64,000 nucleotides of DNA, from positions 1,178,001-1,242,000 of the forward strand of contig NZ_CP051131.1 in the NCBI RefSeq assembly GCF_013378075.1. The letters are read 5' to 3'. Positions 29,263 through 38,131 of the stretch are shown here, one piece after another (position 1 is the first letter of the stretch; the number at the start of each line of letters is the position of its first letter). The notes under the pieces are model-generated. The model was given only the letters and a program-made list of their open reading frames with translations, had not been told where the DNA came from and did not search any database. A program made the translations under genes and the position numbers. This DNA comes from Parasphingopyxis algicola (GTDB taxonomy: Bacteria > Pseudomonadota > Alphaproteobacteria > Sphingomonadales > Sphingomonadaceae).

Positions 29263-29348
29263 GGCAGGGCATTTAGGCGCTGCACGCGATTTTGGCGAGT
29301 GTCCGTTGATTGCCGGTGTGAAAGCCCAGCTTTCAAACCGCGGCGCCG

Positions 29349-30569
29349 CTAGCCGACGGTCGTGGTATGGATATCGATACGGTTTTCGAGCGTGCGGTGC
29401 ACCGGGCATTTGTCCGCGATTTCCAGCAGCCTGGCCCGTTGCGCGTCGGTCAGATCGCCGACCAGTTCGATCGCCATGTCCATCACGTCGATCCGGTTAT
29501 CGTCATTGTTGCAGGTCGTACAATCGGCAACATGGTCGCGGCTGTGTTCCAGCTCGATCTTCACGCCCTGGAGCGGGATGTCCTTGCGCGCCGCATACAT
29601 CTGCATCGTGATCGACGTGCAGGTGCCGAGAGCGGTCAGAAGATGGTCGTAGGGCGTAGGCCCGAGATCGTCGCCGCCCAGGGTCGCTGGCTCGTCGACC
29701 AGATAGGCGTGCGGGCCGGCCTGCACGCTCTGCGTATATTTGCCGCCGGCGCTTTCGACGGTGACGATACCGCGCGGATGGGCGCGGGTCGCTTCCTCGT
29801 CCTCGGTCACATAGCGCGCCGCCCAGGCCGCGATCAGCCCGGCGACATAACGGCCCGCATTAACGTCCGTCAGCAGATGGTCGTAGCCGTCGAGCGAGAC
29901 GAAGCTTTTCGGATGTTTCGCGGCCTGGAAAATCAGGCTGGCATTGTCGATCCCGACGATATCATCGTCGGGCGCGTGCATCACGAGCAGTCCCTTGCCG
30001 AGCGCCGCGATCCGCTCTTCCTGCGGCTGGTTGCGGGTCTGTTCGACGAAATCCCGGTCCACGCGGAACGCACGGCCGGCGATATGGACATCGGCCTCGC
30101 CCTCCGCCTCTACCTTCGCCAGATCCTCGCCGAGCTGGCCGAGCACATGTTCGACGTCGAACGGCGCACCGATCGTCGCGACCGCCTTGGCCTCGGGGAT
30201 CCGCTCGGCGGCCGCAATCACCGCCGCGCCGCCCAGGCTGTGTCCGATCAGGATCGCGGGCGCCGTCAGCCGGTTGCGCAACGCGTCCGCCGCCGCGACG
30301 AGATCGGCGACGTTGGACGCGAAACCGCTATTGGCGAACTCCCCTTCGCTGCCGCCGAGCCCCGTAAAATCGAAGCGCAGTACGGCGATGCCATTGTCCG
30401 CGAGCGCCGCGGACACCTGCGTCGCGGCCCGGCTCTGCTTGGTGCAGGTGAAGCAATGCGCGAACAGCGCGACCGCCACCGGCGCCCCGCGCCGCGGCAG
30501 TTCGAGCCGCCCGTCCAGAGTCTGCCCGTTCCGGCCGGTGAACTGGAATTTCTCGGTGGTGCTGGGCAT
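29349..30569 (-). CDS. alpha/beta hydrolase-OsmC fusion protein
   Basis: The 406-residue two-domain protein has an alpha/beta hydrolase at about 1-255 with nucleophile Ser111 in GHSLGG, fused to an OsmC-like domain at about 265-406. The OsmC peroxidase cysteines are present: Cys317 in LGTCTS and Cys388 in DKCPVHRT. OsmC proteins reduce organic hydroperoxides; the attached hydrolase might release the substrate from esters. The fusion is a known bacterial architecture with no settled role. It is transcribed towards cysD. Confidence 0.9.
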   Translation of the reverse strand: MPSTTEKFQFTGRNGQTLDGRLELPRRGAPVAVALFAHCFTCTKQSRAATQVSAALADNGIAVLRFDFTGLGGSEGEFANSGFASNVADLVAAADALRNRLTAPAILIGHSLGGAAVIAAAERIPEAKAVATIGAPFDVEHVLGQLGEDLAKVEAEGEADVHIAGRAFRVDRDFVEQTRNQPQEERIAALGKGLLVMHAPDDDIVGIDNASLIFQAAKHPKSFVSLDGYDHLLTDVNAGRYVAGLIAAWAARYVTEDEEATRAHPRGIVTVESAGGKYTQSVQAGPHAYLVDEPATLGGDDLGPTPYDHLLTALGTCTSITMQMYAARKDIPLQGVKIELEHSRDHVADCTTCNNDDNRIDVMDMAIELVGDLTDAQRARLLEIADKCPVHRTLENRIDIHTTTVG

Positions 30570-30654
30570 TGCGCGTGTTCCTTTGCCGTCTTTCTCGACA
30601 CCTGTTCGCCGCAAAAGTCTCAAGCGTTACGAACAGAACCGGTCGAATAGCCTG

Positions 30655-30987
30655 CTATCCCCGCATCGCTTGCCAGGCGAGCCAGAGCCAGCCGCCGATC
30701 AGCAACGTGCCGCCGATTGGCGTGATCGCACCGAGCCAGCGCGGAAGGCCGAGCGCCATCAGATACAGCGTAATCGCGAAGATCGCGCCACCCGCAAGGA
30801 ACAGCCAGGCGGGCCCGCGCGCATCGAGCTGCATCGCCAGCAGCGCGGCGAGCGCGTGCGCCAGTTGATATTGCGCCCCCGTCTTCAGCCATTCGGCCGC
30901 ATCGCCCTGCGCGCCATGCGCACCGAACGCACCCGCGCCGACGGCCATCGCGCCGGACAGCGCGGCAAGCAAGATGATCAGGCTCAT
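30655..30987 (-). CDS. DUF423 family membrane protein
   Basis: A 110-residue protein with three to four hydrophobic helices. The family pattern GAGAFGAHG near residue 17, the YQLAHALA helix and the final WLWLAWQA region fit DUF423 (YgdD-like), small inner-membrane proteins of unknown function. Its ATG overlaps the glmS stop by 4 bases, so it is translated from the glmS transcript. Confidence 0.9.
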   Translation of the reverse strand: MSLIILLAALSGAMAVGAGAFGAHGAQGDAAEWLKTGAQYQLAHALAALLAMQLDARGPAWLFLAGGAIFAITLYLMALGLPRWLGAITPIGGTLLIGGWLWLAWQAMRG

Positions 30988-32807
30988 TCCACCGTCACCG
31001 ATTTGGCGAGATTGCGCGGCTGGTCGACATCCGTGCCCTTTGCGACCGCGACATGATAGGCGAGCAGCTGCACGGGAATCGCATATACCAGCGGGGCGAT
31101 GAGCGGGTGGACCTTGGGCATCTCGATCGTCGCGATCGTCCCCTCGCCCGCCTTGGCGATGCCCTCGCCGTCCGAGATCAGAACGACCTTCGCGCCGCGC
31201 GCCTGGGCCTCCCGCATATTGGATACGGTTTTCTCGAACAGCGGCCCGGACGGCGCGATCACGATCAGCGGCACGGCATCGTCGATCAGCGCGATCGGCC
31301 CGTGCTTCATCTCGCCCGACGCATAGCCTTCGGCGTGGATATAGCTGATTTCCTTGAGCTTCAGCGCCCCTTCCAATGCCATCGGATAGTCGGGGCCCCG
31401 GCCGAGATAGAGCACGTCGCGCGCCTCGGCGATCGCGCCCGCCATCGCGGCGATATCCTCGTCATGGTCGAGCGCCGCGTTCATCGCCTCGGGCGCCTCC
31501 GACAGATGGCGGACGATCTCGCGTTCGGCATCGGGATCGAGCTTGCCCTTGGCGCGCGCCAGATTGGTGGCGAAGGCCGCCATTACCGCGAGCTGGCAGG
31601 TGAACGCCTTGGTCGAGGCAACGCCGATTTCGGGGCCGGCATGGGTCGAGAGCAAGAGATCGACCTCGCGCGCCATCGAACTGGTCGGCACGTTGATGAT
31701 CCCGGCGGTCTTCACGCCCGCCTTCCGGCAATGTTTGAGCGCCGCCAGCGTGTCCGCCGTCTCGCCCGATTGCGAGATGAACAGCGCCAGCTGGTTCTCG
31801 GTGAGGACGGGCTCGCGATAGCGGAACTCGGAGGCGACATCGACCTCGACCGGCACGCGCGCGAACTGCTCGATCCAGTATTTGCCGATCATCGCGACAT
31901 AGCTGCTCGTCCCGCAGGCGACGATGGAAATCCGATCGAACCCGGCCAGATCGAACTGCATGTCGGGCAGCGCGACCTGCTCCTCCAGCGGCCGCAAATA
32001 GCTTTGCAGGGTCTGGGCGACGACGATCGGCTGCTCGAAGATTTCCTTCTGCATGAAATGGGCGTGATTGCCCTTTTCGTTGGCGGCGGCCGACGCACCC
32101 GACAGCGCGACCGGCCGCGCGACGAGCTCGTCCTGCTCGTCATAGATCAGCGTCGAATCCCGTGTGATGACGACCATGTCGCCCTCTTCGAGATAGCTGA
32201 TCTTCTGGGTGAAGGGCGCGAGCGCCAGCGCATCGGAACCGAAAAAGCTCTCGCCCTCGCCATGGCCGACGACCAGCGGCGAGCCGAGCCGCGCGCCGAT
32301 CAGCAGGTCCGGATCGCTCTTGAACATGATCGCCAGCGCGAAGGCGCCGTGCAGCCGGTCCAGCGTCTTGCGAACCGCCTCGCGCGGAGCGACGCCGGAC
32401 TCGATCTGTTCGGAAATCAGATGGGCGACGACCTCGGTATCGGTCTCGCTCTCGAACGTCCGGCCGCGTTCGAGCAGTTCGTCGCGCAGCTCCTTGAAAT
32501 TCTCGATGATCCCGTTGTGGACAAGCGCCACTTCGCCGGTTGCATGGGGATGCGCATTGTCGGTCGTCGGCGCGCCATGGGTCGCCCAGCGGGTATGGGC
32601 GATGCCCGTCACGCCATCGACGGGATCCTCGGCGAGCACGGCGACGAGATTGTCGAGCTTGCCTTCGGCGCGGCGGCGTTCGATCCGTCCGTCGGACAAG
32701 GTGGCCACGCCGGCGCTGTCATAGCCCCGATATTCGAGCCGCCGCAGCCCCTCGACCAACCGGTCGGTGACATTGTCCTTGCCGAGAATCCCGATAATTC
32801 CGCACAT
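30984..32807 (-). CDS. glmS: glutamine-fructose-6-phosphate aminotransferase
   Basis: Makes glucosamine-6-phosphate from fructose-6-phosphate and glutamine, the first step to UDP-GlcNAc. The 607-residue length is standard. The glutaminase domain starts with Cys2 (MCGIIG), the N-terminal nucleophile exposed after methionine removal; two SIS isomerase domains follow, and the protein ends NLAKSVTVE as in orthologs. ATG 32807 is required for the Cys2 nucleophile, which rules out the longer frame. I see no obvious glmS ribozyme upstream. Confidence 0.97.
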   Translation of the reverse strand: MCGIIGILGKDNVTDRLVEGLRRLEYRGYDSAGVATLSDGRIERRRAEGKLDNLVAVLAEDPVDGVTGIAHTRWATHGAPTTDNAHPHATGEVALVHNGIIENFKELRDELLERGRTFESETDTEVVAHLISEQIESGVAPREAVRKTLDRLHGAFALAIMFKSDPDLLIGARLGSPLVVGHGEGESFFGSDALALAPFTQKISYLEEGDMVVITRDSTLIYDEQDELVARPVALSGASAAANEKGNHAHFMQKEIFEQPIVVAQTLQSYLRPLEEQVALPDMQFDLAGFDRISIVACGTSSYVAMIGKYWIEQFARVPVEVDVASEFRYREPVLTENQLALFISQSGETADTLAALKHCRKAGVKTAGIINVPTSSMAREVDLLLSTHAGPEIGVASTKAFTCQLAVMAAFATNLARAKGKLDPDAEREIVRHLSEAPEAMNAALDHDEDIAAMAGAIAEARDVLYLGRGPDYPMALEGALKLKEISYIHAEGYASGEMKHGPIALIDDAVPLIVIAPSGPLFEKTVSNMREAQARGAKVVLISDGEGIAKAGEGTIATIEMPKVHPLIAPLVYAIPVQLLAYHVAVAKGTDVDQPRNLAKSVTVE

Positions 32808-32977
32808 ATAGTCTTGTTTCCTTCGCGCCCGCGCCGGCGGGATTTGCAGCGTGTTTAGACGGATAGCAGAAAGCATCAAGTCGCCATCGTACGGACCGGG
32901 TTTTGGTTTTCGGCGCCGGAGCGGATAGGGTGCGGTATCGCCAATCTGGTCGCGACGATTTTTGCGGAGATGTCCCG

Positions 32978-33820
32978 ATGACCGAGCCCATCGCGGTAAA
33001 GCCGATTGCCGGCGCGCTGGGCGCCGAAATCGAGGGCGTCGATCTCTCGTCCGACCTGTCGAACGCCGCCTTCGACGCGGTCCACAAGGCGTTTCTCGAC
33101 CATCATGTGATCTTCTTTCGCGACCAGCAGGCGCTGACGCCGGAACGGCACAAGGCGTTCGGCCGGCGCTTCGGCAGTCTCAACGTCCATCCCTATGTGC
33201 AGGGGATGGACGATCACCCCGAGATCATGGAAATCGTCAAGGAACCCGACGAGGCGATCAATTTCGGCGGCGGCTGGCATTCGGACATGTCGTTCCTCGA
33301 AAAGCCCGCGCTCGGCTCCATCCTTCACGCGATCGAGGTGCCGCCCTATGGCGGCGACACGCTGTTCGCCAATCAGATCGCCGCCTATGAGGCGCTGTCG
33401 GACGGTATGAAGAAGCTGCTCGATGGCCTTGTCGCGGTCCACTCCGCCTCGCGCGAATATGGAACGCGGGGCCATTCGGCGCAGGCGCGGCAATCGATGC
33501 AGGCCAGCACGACCGACGCTGCGCCTGAATATGAGCATCCGGTCGTCCGTACCCATCCCGAAACCGGCCGCAAAGGGCTCTATGTGAACCCTGCCTTCAC
33601 CCTGCGCTTCAAGGATATGAGCCGGCACGAAAGCAAGCCGCTGCTGAATTTCCTCTTCGAGCATAGCCGCGAGGAGCGCTTCACCTGCCGCTTCCGCTGG
33701 ACCGAAGGCGCGGTCGCCTTCTGGGACAATCGCTGCGTCTGGCATTATGCGCTCAACGATTATCACGGCCATCGCCGCCATATGCGGCGGGTCACGGTGA
33801 ATGGCGACCGGCCGGTTTAG
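32978..33820 (+). CDS. TauD/TfdA-family Fe(II)/2-oxoglutarate dioxygenase
   Basis: A 280-residue oxygenase. The iron facial triad is His101 and Asp103 in WHSDMSF and His256 in the WDNR-x3-H motif; the RRHMRRVTV arginines would bind 2-oxoglutarate. The family hydroxylates taurine, sulfonates, alkyl sulfates or aryloxyalkanoates. An SdsA-like alkyl sulfatase about 2 kb downstream hints at sulfate-ester use, but no direct link is shown. ATG 32978 gives the usual N-terminus ([17 protein letters not shown]). It is divergent from glmS. Confidence 0.93.
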   Translation: MTEPIAVKPIAGALGAEIEGVDLSSDLSNAAFDAVHKAFLDHHVIFFRDQQALTPERHKAFGRRFGSLNVHPYVQGMDDHPEIMEIVKEPDEAINFGGGWHSDMSFLEKPALGSILHAIEVPPYGGDTLFANQIAAYEALSDGMKKLLDGLVAVHSASREYGTRGHSAQARQSMQASTTDAAPEYEHPVVRTHPETGRKGLYVNPAFTLRFKDMSRHESKPLLNFLFEHSREERFTCRFRWTEGAVAFWDNRCVWHYALNDYHGHRRHMRRVTVNGDRPV

Positions 33821-33841
33821 GCTCGAGCCGCGGTTATCCGC

Positions 33842-34282
33842 CTATGATTCAGGACCCGAAGCGGAGCGTCTGGCGAGCGTTTTTTCCATCAAACCGATAC
33901 CCATGAGGTACATGTTGCGGGTGAATTCTTCGCCCCGTTCGTCGGTCATGCCCTTGGGCCGAAATTCGCCCGTCCAGCTGAGTTTGGACGATCCTTCGTC
34001 GATCGGCTCGACCGCCATCGTTGCGCGATAATATTCGTAGGGAAGCGGCGCTTCGACGATCGAATAGCTATAACTCCGTTTGCCCTGGGCCTCGAGCCGG
34101 TCGATAATCGTGCGCCCATCCTCAAGTGTCAGGGTCCGTAGCGCTCCGATTCCCTCGCCTTCCTGCACACAAGCTTCCGGCGGGCGGCCCGACCATTTTC
34201 CGATGTCGCCGAAATCGCCGATCAAATCCCAGAGTTCGCCGGCGGGAAGGGCGAAGACATGATCGACCTGCACAACGGGCAT
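33842..34282 (-). CDS. SRPBCC-family protein (polyketide cyclase-like)
   Basis: The 146-residue helix-grip fold protein is likely a small-molecule-binding or cyclase-like domain. Typical features are the N-terminal VDHVFALPAGELWDLIGDFGDIGKW and the C-terminal amphipathic helix. No catalytic residues can be assigned. The ATG 34282 is preferred to the GTG at 34291. It ends 22 bases from the convergent dioxygenase gene. Confidence 0.88.
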   Translation of the reverse strand: MPVVQVDHVFALPAGELWDLIGDFGDIGKWSGRPPEACVQEGEGIGALRTLTLEDGRTIIDRLEAQGKRSYSYSIVEAPLPYEYYRATMAVEPIDEGSSKLSWTGEFRPKGMTDERGEEFTRNMYLMGIGLMEKTLARRSASGPES

Positions 34283-34323
34283 AATGAGCACTTTACGATA
34301 TGGGGATCACTCCGCGTTTTAGG

Positions 34324-34372
34324 GTATCGGACTGCGATACACCAGTCTCGTCCGGCGCCGGTGCCGAGACTG
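34324..34372. repeat. two adjacent inverted repeats upstream of the SRPBCC gene
   Basis: GTATCG-GACTG-CGATAC at 34324-34340 is a 6-bp dyad. CAGTCTCG (34343-34350) and CGAGACTG (34365-34372) form an 8-bp dyad around CCGGCGCCGG. They sit in the 230-base gap between the VOC operon end and the SRPBCC start, so they could be an operator and a terminator-like hairpin. No reading frame in the gap is convincing. Confidence 0.4.
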
Positions 34373-34512
34373 ATTCCCCGGCCCGATCGCCCGGTGACAG
34401 ACGATTTCGGGTCTCCCGCCCTGCCGAAGCAGCCGAGATATCCGCCGTCCGGCCATGGCCATGCTTCACCATGGCTGCACAGAAACGCTGCCAGCGCGTC
34501 GGTTCGCGCCGC

Positions 34513-34893
34513 TCAGGCATAGCTGACGACCTCGAACTCGATCCCGTTCCAGTCGAAAAAGTAAAAACGCTCGCCGGGGTCGTATTTTTCACGGCTGAAG
34601 GGCTCGAGACCGGCGGCGATCACCTTGCGCTCGACCGCGTCGAGATCGTCGACGACCACGCCGACATGATTGAACGGCTTGCCCTTGTCGAAATGCGGGT
34701 CCGCATTTCTAACCGCTTCGTTCGTGTAGAGCGCAAGATAGTCTTCGTCGCTGCCGACATGGATCGTATGTCCACCGGCCATGGAGGGGCCCTCCCAGCG
34801 GATCTCCCAGCCGAACAGCGTGTGCATCAGATCGGCCGAGCGCTGCGGGTCGGTCACCGTGATATTCACATGTTCGATACGTGCGTCCGTCAT
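34513..34893 (-). CDS. VOC-family (glyoxalase-fold) protein
   Basis: A 126-residue protein of the vicinal oxygen chelate fold, starting MTDARIEHVNITVTDPQRSA. Metal-ligand candidates are His8 (EHVNITV) and the downstream His in FNHVGVVVDD and Glu in GIEFEVVSY. Members include glyoxalase I, fosfomycin resistance enzymes and extradiol dioxygenases. Its ATG overlaps the stop of the upstream VOC gene (ATGA), so it is coupled to it under the SoxR-type promoter. Confidence 0.9.
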   Translation of the reverse strand: MTDARIEHVNITVTDPQRSADLMHTLFGWEIRWEGPSMAGGHTIHVGSDEDYLALYTNEAVRNADPHFDKGKPFNHVGVVVDDLDAVERKVIAAGLEPFSREKYDPGERFYFFDWNGIEFEVVSYA

Positions 34894-35291
34894 TCCTGCA
34901 TCTCCTTTGCCTGTGTGTCCTGACCGATCCGCCAGGGCGGGAAGCGGCGGTAGTCGCCCGCCCGGTAGAGGCAGAGCGCATTGCCCGCGGGATCGCGGAG
35001 CCGCGCCTCGCGCCAGCCCCAGCTTTCGTCGCGCGGCCCGCTGTCGAACGCGATACCCACGACCGCCAGCGCCGCGACGGTCTCGTCGAGCGTTTCGACC
35101 TCGAAATAGATGACGGTGCCGCCCGGCCCGGCGGCATCGACCCGATGGATCGAGAAGGTTTCGCCGGTCGGCGTCTCGAACCGCGCATAACCCGGCGGCG
35201 CATCGACGATCTGCGTCAGCCCCAGCGCCCGGTAAAAAGCGACCGACACCGCATAGTCCGTGCATCCGACGGTTACCTGGTTGAGTTGCAT
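34890..35291 (-). CDS. VOC-family protein, first gene of SoxR-linked operon
   Basis: A 133-residue glyoxalase-fold protein (MQLNQVTVGCTDYAVSVAFYRALGL). It retains the paired beta-alpha-beta-beta-beta modules, but the usual first metal histidine is replaced in QVTVGCTDY, so its activity is unclear. It lies directly downstream of a 19-bp-spacer promoter containing a SoxR box and is divergent from soxR. ATG 35291 is chosen over the further upstream frame. Confidence 0.88.
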   Translation of the reverse strand: MQLNQVTVGCTDYAVSVAFYRALGLTQIVDAPPGYARFETPTGETFSIHRVDAAGPGGTVIYFEVETLDETVAALAVVGIAFDSGPRDESWGWREARLRDPAGNALCLYRAGDYRRFPPWRIGQDTQAKEMQE

Positions 35292-35364
35292 TCGCCTGCT
35301 CCTTCGCATTCCGGGCAGACCTGCTTTGGGGCATTTCCCCGATGCATCGCCGCCTCGGTTGCCC

Positions 35365-35395
35365 TTTGTAGAACCTCAAGCTAAGTTGAGATCAA
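35365..35395 (-). promoter_or_regulatory. SoxR-type promoter driving the VOC pair
   Basis: On the minus strand TTGATC (35395-35390), a 19-base spacer and TACAAA (35370-35365) form a MerR-class promoter. The spacer holds the SoxR-box dyad, read on the plus strand as CCTCAAGCTAAGTTGAG at 35374-35390, close to the canonical CCTCAAG/CTTGAGG. The long spacer is typical of promoters that need DNA distortion by SoxR. The soxR gene starts 19 bases away on the other strand. Confidence 0.85.
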
Positions 35396-35413
35396 GCTTT
35401 AATTTGAACGGAA

Positions 35414-35872
35414 ATGGCGATCACAGTTATGGGACAAACGGCTTTGCTCTCGATCGGCGATCTGGCGGCACGGACCGGCCTGTCGGTATCCGCAATCCGC
35501 TTCTACGAGGAAAAAGGGCTCGTCCATCCGCTGCGGAGCGGCGGCGGCCAGCGCCGGTTCCTGCGCTCGGATATCCGCCGCCTGTCTTTCGTGCTGATCG
35601 CACAGCAGCTCGGCCTGTCGATCGGCGAGATCGAGAAGCAACTCGCCAAGCTGCCACAGGGCCGCGCCCCGACCCAGCGCGACTGGACCCGGATCAGCAA
35701 GGCGATCCGCGGCACGATCGACGCCCGCATCGCCGAGCTCGAACGCACGCGCGACCGGCTCGACGGCTGTATCGGCTGTGGCTGCCTGAGCCTGAAAAAA
35801 TGCCAGCTTTACAATCCGGAGGATCGGGCGGGCATCCGGGGACCGGGGCCCCGTCACCTGATCGACGGCTGA
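35414..35872 (+). CDS. soxR: redox-sensitive MerR-family regulator SoxR
   Basis: A 152-residue transcription activator sensing redox-cycling compounds through a 2Fe-2S cluster. The N-terminal MerR winged helix (LSIGDLAARTGLSVSAIRFYEEKGL) is followed by the dimer helix and cluster motif CIGCGCLSLKKC with cysteines 119, 122, 124 and 130. ATG 35414 or 35429 may be the start. A SoxR box lies between it and the VOC operon. No soxS is seen, as expected outside enterics, where SoxR controls target genes directly. Confidence 0.96.
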   Translation: MAITVMGQTALLSIGDLAARTGLSVSAIRFYEEKGLVHPLRSGGGQRRFLRSDIRRLSFVLIAQQLGLSIGEIEKQLAKLPQGRAPTQRDWTRISKAIRGTIDARIAELERTRDRLDGCIGCGCLSLKKCQLYNPEDRAGIRGPGPRHLIDG

Positions 35873-35949
35873 TCCCTCCCCGCCGCCGCGTGACTCGGCG
35901 CGCATGATCTTTCATACCGTTCAAAAAAAGCGGCCGATGGAGACGATCG

Positions 35950-37920
35950 ATGAAGCGGCACTTCCTTTCCCTCACTCTCACCCTGTTCGCGGTTCCGGCG
36001 CTTGCCCAGCAGGCCGAGCTGCGCGAACCGCCCGCCCCCGGCACCGCAACGGAGGCGACGCGCGCGGCCAATGCGGCCATCGCCGCGCGGCTTCCGCTCG
36101 GCGACCGGAGCGATTTCGAAGATGCGACGCGCGGGCGTATCGCGCAGGTCGACGCCGATGCCATCCGCGCCGCGGACGGTTCGGTCGTCTGGCCGATCGC
36201 CGGGCAGGCGTTCCTCGCGGGCGAGGTTCCGGATACCGCCAACCCGTCCTTGTGGCGGCAATCGGCGCTCGCCGCCGAGCACGGTTTGTTCGAGGTCACC
36301 GAGGGTATCTGGCAGGTGCGCGGCTACGACCTGTCGGTCATGACGATCATTGCGGGCGAGACGGGCTGGATCGTCGTCGATCCGCTGACGACGACCGAAA
36401 CCGCCGCCGCCGCGCTCGCGCTGGTGCAGGAAACGCTGGGCGAACGCCCGATCACCGGCATGCTCTACACCCATTCGCATGCCGACCATTTCGGCGGCGC
36501 GCGCGGGATTATCGACGAGGCGGAGATCGCGGCCCGCAACGTCCCGGTGCTCGCGCCGATCGGCTTTTCCGAGACCGCCGTCGCCGAAAACCTGCTCGCG
36601 GGCCCGCATATGAGCCGGCGCGCGACGCTGATGTTCGGCCAGATCATTCCCCTGTCGCCCATATCGCATATCGGCTCCGGTCTCGGGCCCGGTGTCCCGC
36701 GCGGGACCGTGAGCCTGATCCTGCCGACCGAGGAGATCGACGGGCGCGGCACGCGCCGGACGATCGATGGCGTCGAGTTCGAATTTGTCGACGCCGCGGG
36801 AACCGAAGCGCCCGCCGAGTTCATGTTCTATCTGCCAGCGCACCGGGCGCTGCACACCGCCGAGGTCGCCACCGGCACATTGCACAACGTGCTCACCATG
36901 CGCGGGGCGCAGGTGCGCGACGCGCTCGCCTGGAGCCGCGCGATCGACCATGTGCTGATCGAATATGGCGACCGCTCCGATGTCGTCCTCGCCTCGCATC
37001 ACTGGCCGAGCTGGGGCGCAGACAATGTCGCCGCCTTTCTGACGGGCCAGCGGGATATCTACCGCTATATCCACGACCAGACGCTGCGCCGCGCGAATGG
37101 CGGCGCGACGATGATCGAGGCGGCCGAGGCGATCGCCGAACCCGCCTTCACGCGGGAAGCGTTCGACACGCGCGGCTATTACGGCACGCTCAACCACAAT
37201 GCGAAGGCCGTGTATCAGCATTATTTCGGCTGGTGGGGCGGCGTGATGGCCGAATATCATCGCCTGCCGCACGAACAATCGGCGGCGCGCTATGTCGAGG
37301 CCATGGGCGGCCGCGAGGCGGTACTGGCGCGCGGCATCGCGGCCTTCGACGCGGGCGACTATCGCTGGGCGTCCGAGATCCTCAACCACCTCGCCTTCGC
37401 CGCGCCGGAAGACGACGAAGGCCGCGCCTGGCTGGCCGCCGCTTATGAACAGCTCGGTTTCCAGGCCGAAAGCGGCGCCTGGCGCAGCTATTATCTGACC
37501 GCGGCCAGCGAATTGCGCGACGGCGTGCCCCAGACCGGCGGCACGCGGCTCGGCAATGCCGATTTCCTCCGCGCCGTACCGACGCTCGATCTGTTCGACA
37601 TGCTCGCCTCGCGCTACGCGCCGGAGCGACTGCAGAGCGAACCCTTCACGCTGAATTTCGTGTTTCGCGATACCGGCGAGACGGTCGCGCTCGAAATCGG
37701 GCGCAGCGTGATCGTGCCGCGGGAACGCGCCGCGGCGAGCCCGGCAGCAACCGTTACGCTCGACCGCCCGGGCTTCGAAGCCATGTTGCTGGGAACGGCC
37801 AGCCCGCCGGCCATGGTCGAGTCGGGCGCACTCGAAATCGGCGGCGCCCCGTCCGCATTGCCCGGCTTCCTGCAGCTTCTCGAACAACCGCAATTCTGGT
37901 TCGCGACGGCGACACCCTGA
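35950..37920 (+). CDS. SdsA-like alkyl sulfatase (metallo-beta-lactamase fold), exported
   Basis: A 656-residue precursor with signal peptide (MKRHFLSLTLTLFAVPALAQQ). The N-terminal metallo-beta-lactamase domain has THSHADH at 174-180, further zinc ligands in the EAPAEFMFYLP region and the ASHHWPSWG motif; a helical dimerisation domain and a C-terminal SCP2-like domain follow, as in SdsA1/YjcS. The family hydrolyses primary alkyl sulfates such as SDS. Secretion and the nearby TauD-like gene suggest sulfate-ester use. It follows soxR by 77 bases, probably with its own promoter. Confidence 0.93.
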   Translation: MKRHFLSLTLTLFAVPALAQQAELREPPAPGTATEATRAANAAIAARLPLGDRSDFEDATRGRIAQVDADAIRAADGSVVWPIAGQAFLAGEVPDTANPSLWRQSALAAEHGLFEVTEGIWQVRGYDLSVMTIIAGETGWIVVDPLTTTETAAAALALVQETLGERPITGMLYTHSHADHFGGARGIIDEAEIAARNVPVLAPIGFSETAVAENLLAGPHMSRRATLMFGQIIPLSPISHIGSGLGPGVPRGTVSLILPTEEIDGRGTRRTIDGVEFEFVDAAGTEAPAEFMFYLPAHRALHTAEVATGTLHNVLTMRGAQVRDALAWSRAIDHVLIEYGDRSDVVLASHHWPSWGADNVAAFLTGQRDIYRYIHDQTLRRANGGATMIEAAEAIAEPAFTREAFDTRGYYGTLNHNAKAVYQHYFGWWGGVMAEYHRLPHEQSAARYVEAMGGREAVLARGIAAFDAGDYRWASEILNHLAFAAPEDDEGRAWLAAAYEQLGFQAESGAWRSYYLTAASELRDGVPQTGGTRLGNADFLRAVPTLDLFDMLASRYAPERLQSEPFTLNFVFRDTGETVALEIGRSVIVPRERAAASPAATVTLDRPGFEAMLLGTASPPAMVESGALEIGGAPSALPGFLQLLEQPQFWFATATP

Positions 37921-37983
37921 CGGCGCGGCGTTGGCCGCCGGTGTTTATCTCTCTGCGACACGTACCGGCATTGCGATCCAGGC

Positions 37984-38083
37984 CGTCATTGCGAGGAGCC
38001 GCAAGGCGACGCGGCAATCCAGAGCAACGGGCGCGGCGCTTGCGGCCCTGGATTGCTTCGTCGCTGCGCTTCTCGCAATGACG
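37984..38083. repeat. long palindrome (CGTCATTGCGAG type)
   Basis: CGTCATTGCGAGGAGCCGCA at the left and its inverted partner ending CTCGCAATGACG at 38083 enclose GGCAATCCAG and CTGGATTGC. This matches a widespread bacterial intergenic palindrome. It lies between the convergent sulfatase and glmU genes and fills most of a 211-base gap. Confidence 0.85.
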
Positions 38084-38131
38084 AAACCCTGTTGCAACGG
38101 GATAAGCGCCCTTTGCCGCCGATGAACCCAG

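Noticed and set aside
31053-32858. 601-codon plus-strand frame antisense to glmS
   Set aside because: Shadow frame; Arg/Asp/His-rich with no domain features.
32808-32977. Possible glmS ribozyme or riboswitch upstream of glmS
   Set aside because: No characteristic conserved core could be recognised in the 170-base gap; such ribozymes are known mainly from Gram-positive bacteria.
34293-34592. Minus-strand frame in the gap between the VOC operon and the SRPBCC gene
   Set aside because: Overlaps the end of the VOC gene in another frame, rich in Ser/Arg/Thr, with no start signal.
35854-37893. 679-codon minus-strand frame antisense to the alkyl sulfatase
   Set aside because: The plus-strand gene has signal peptide, metal motif and full domain order; the antisense frame has none.
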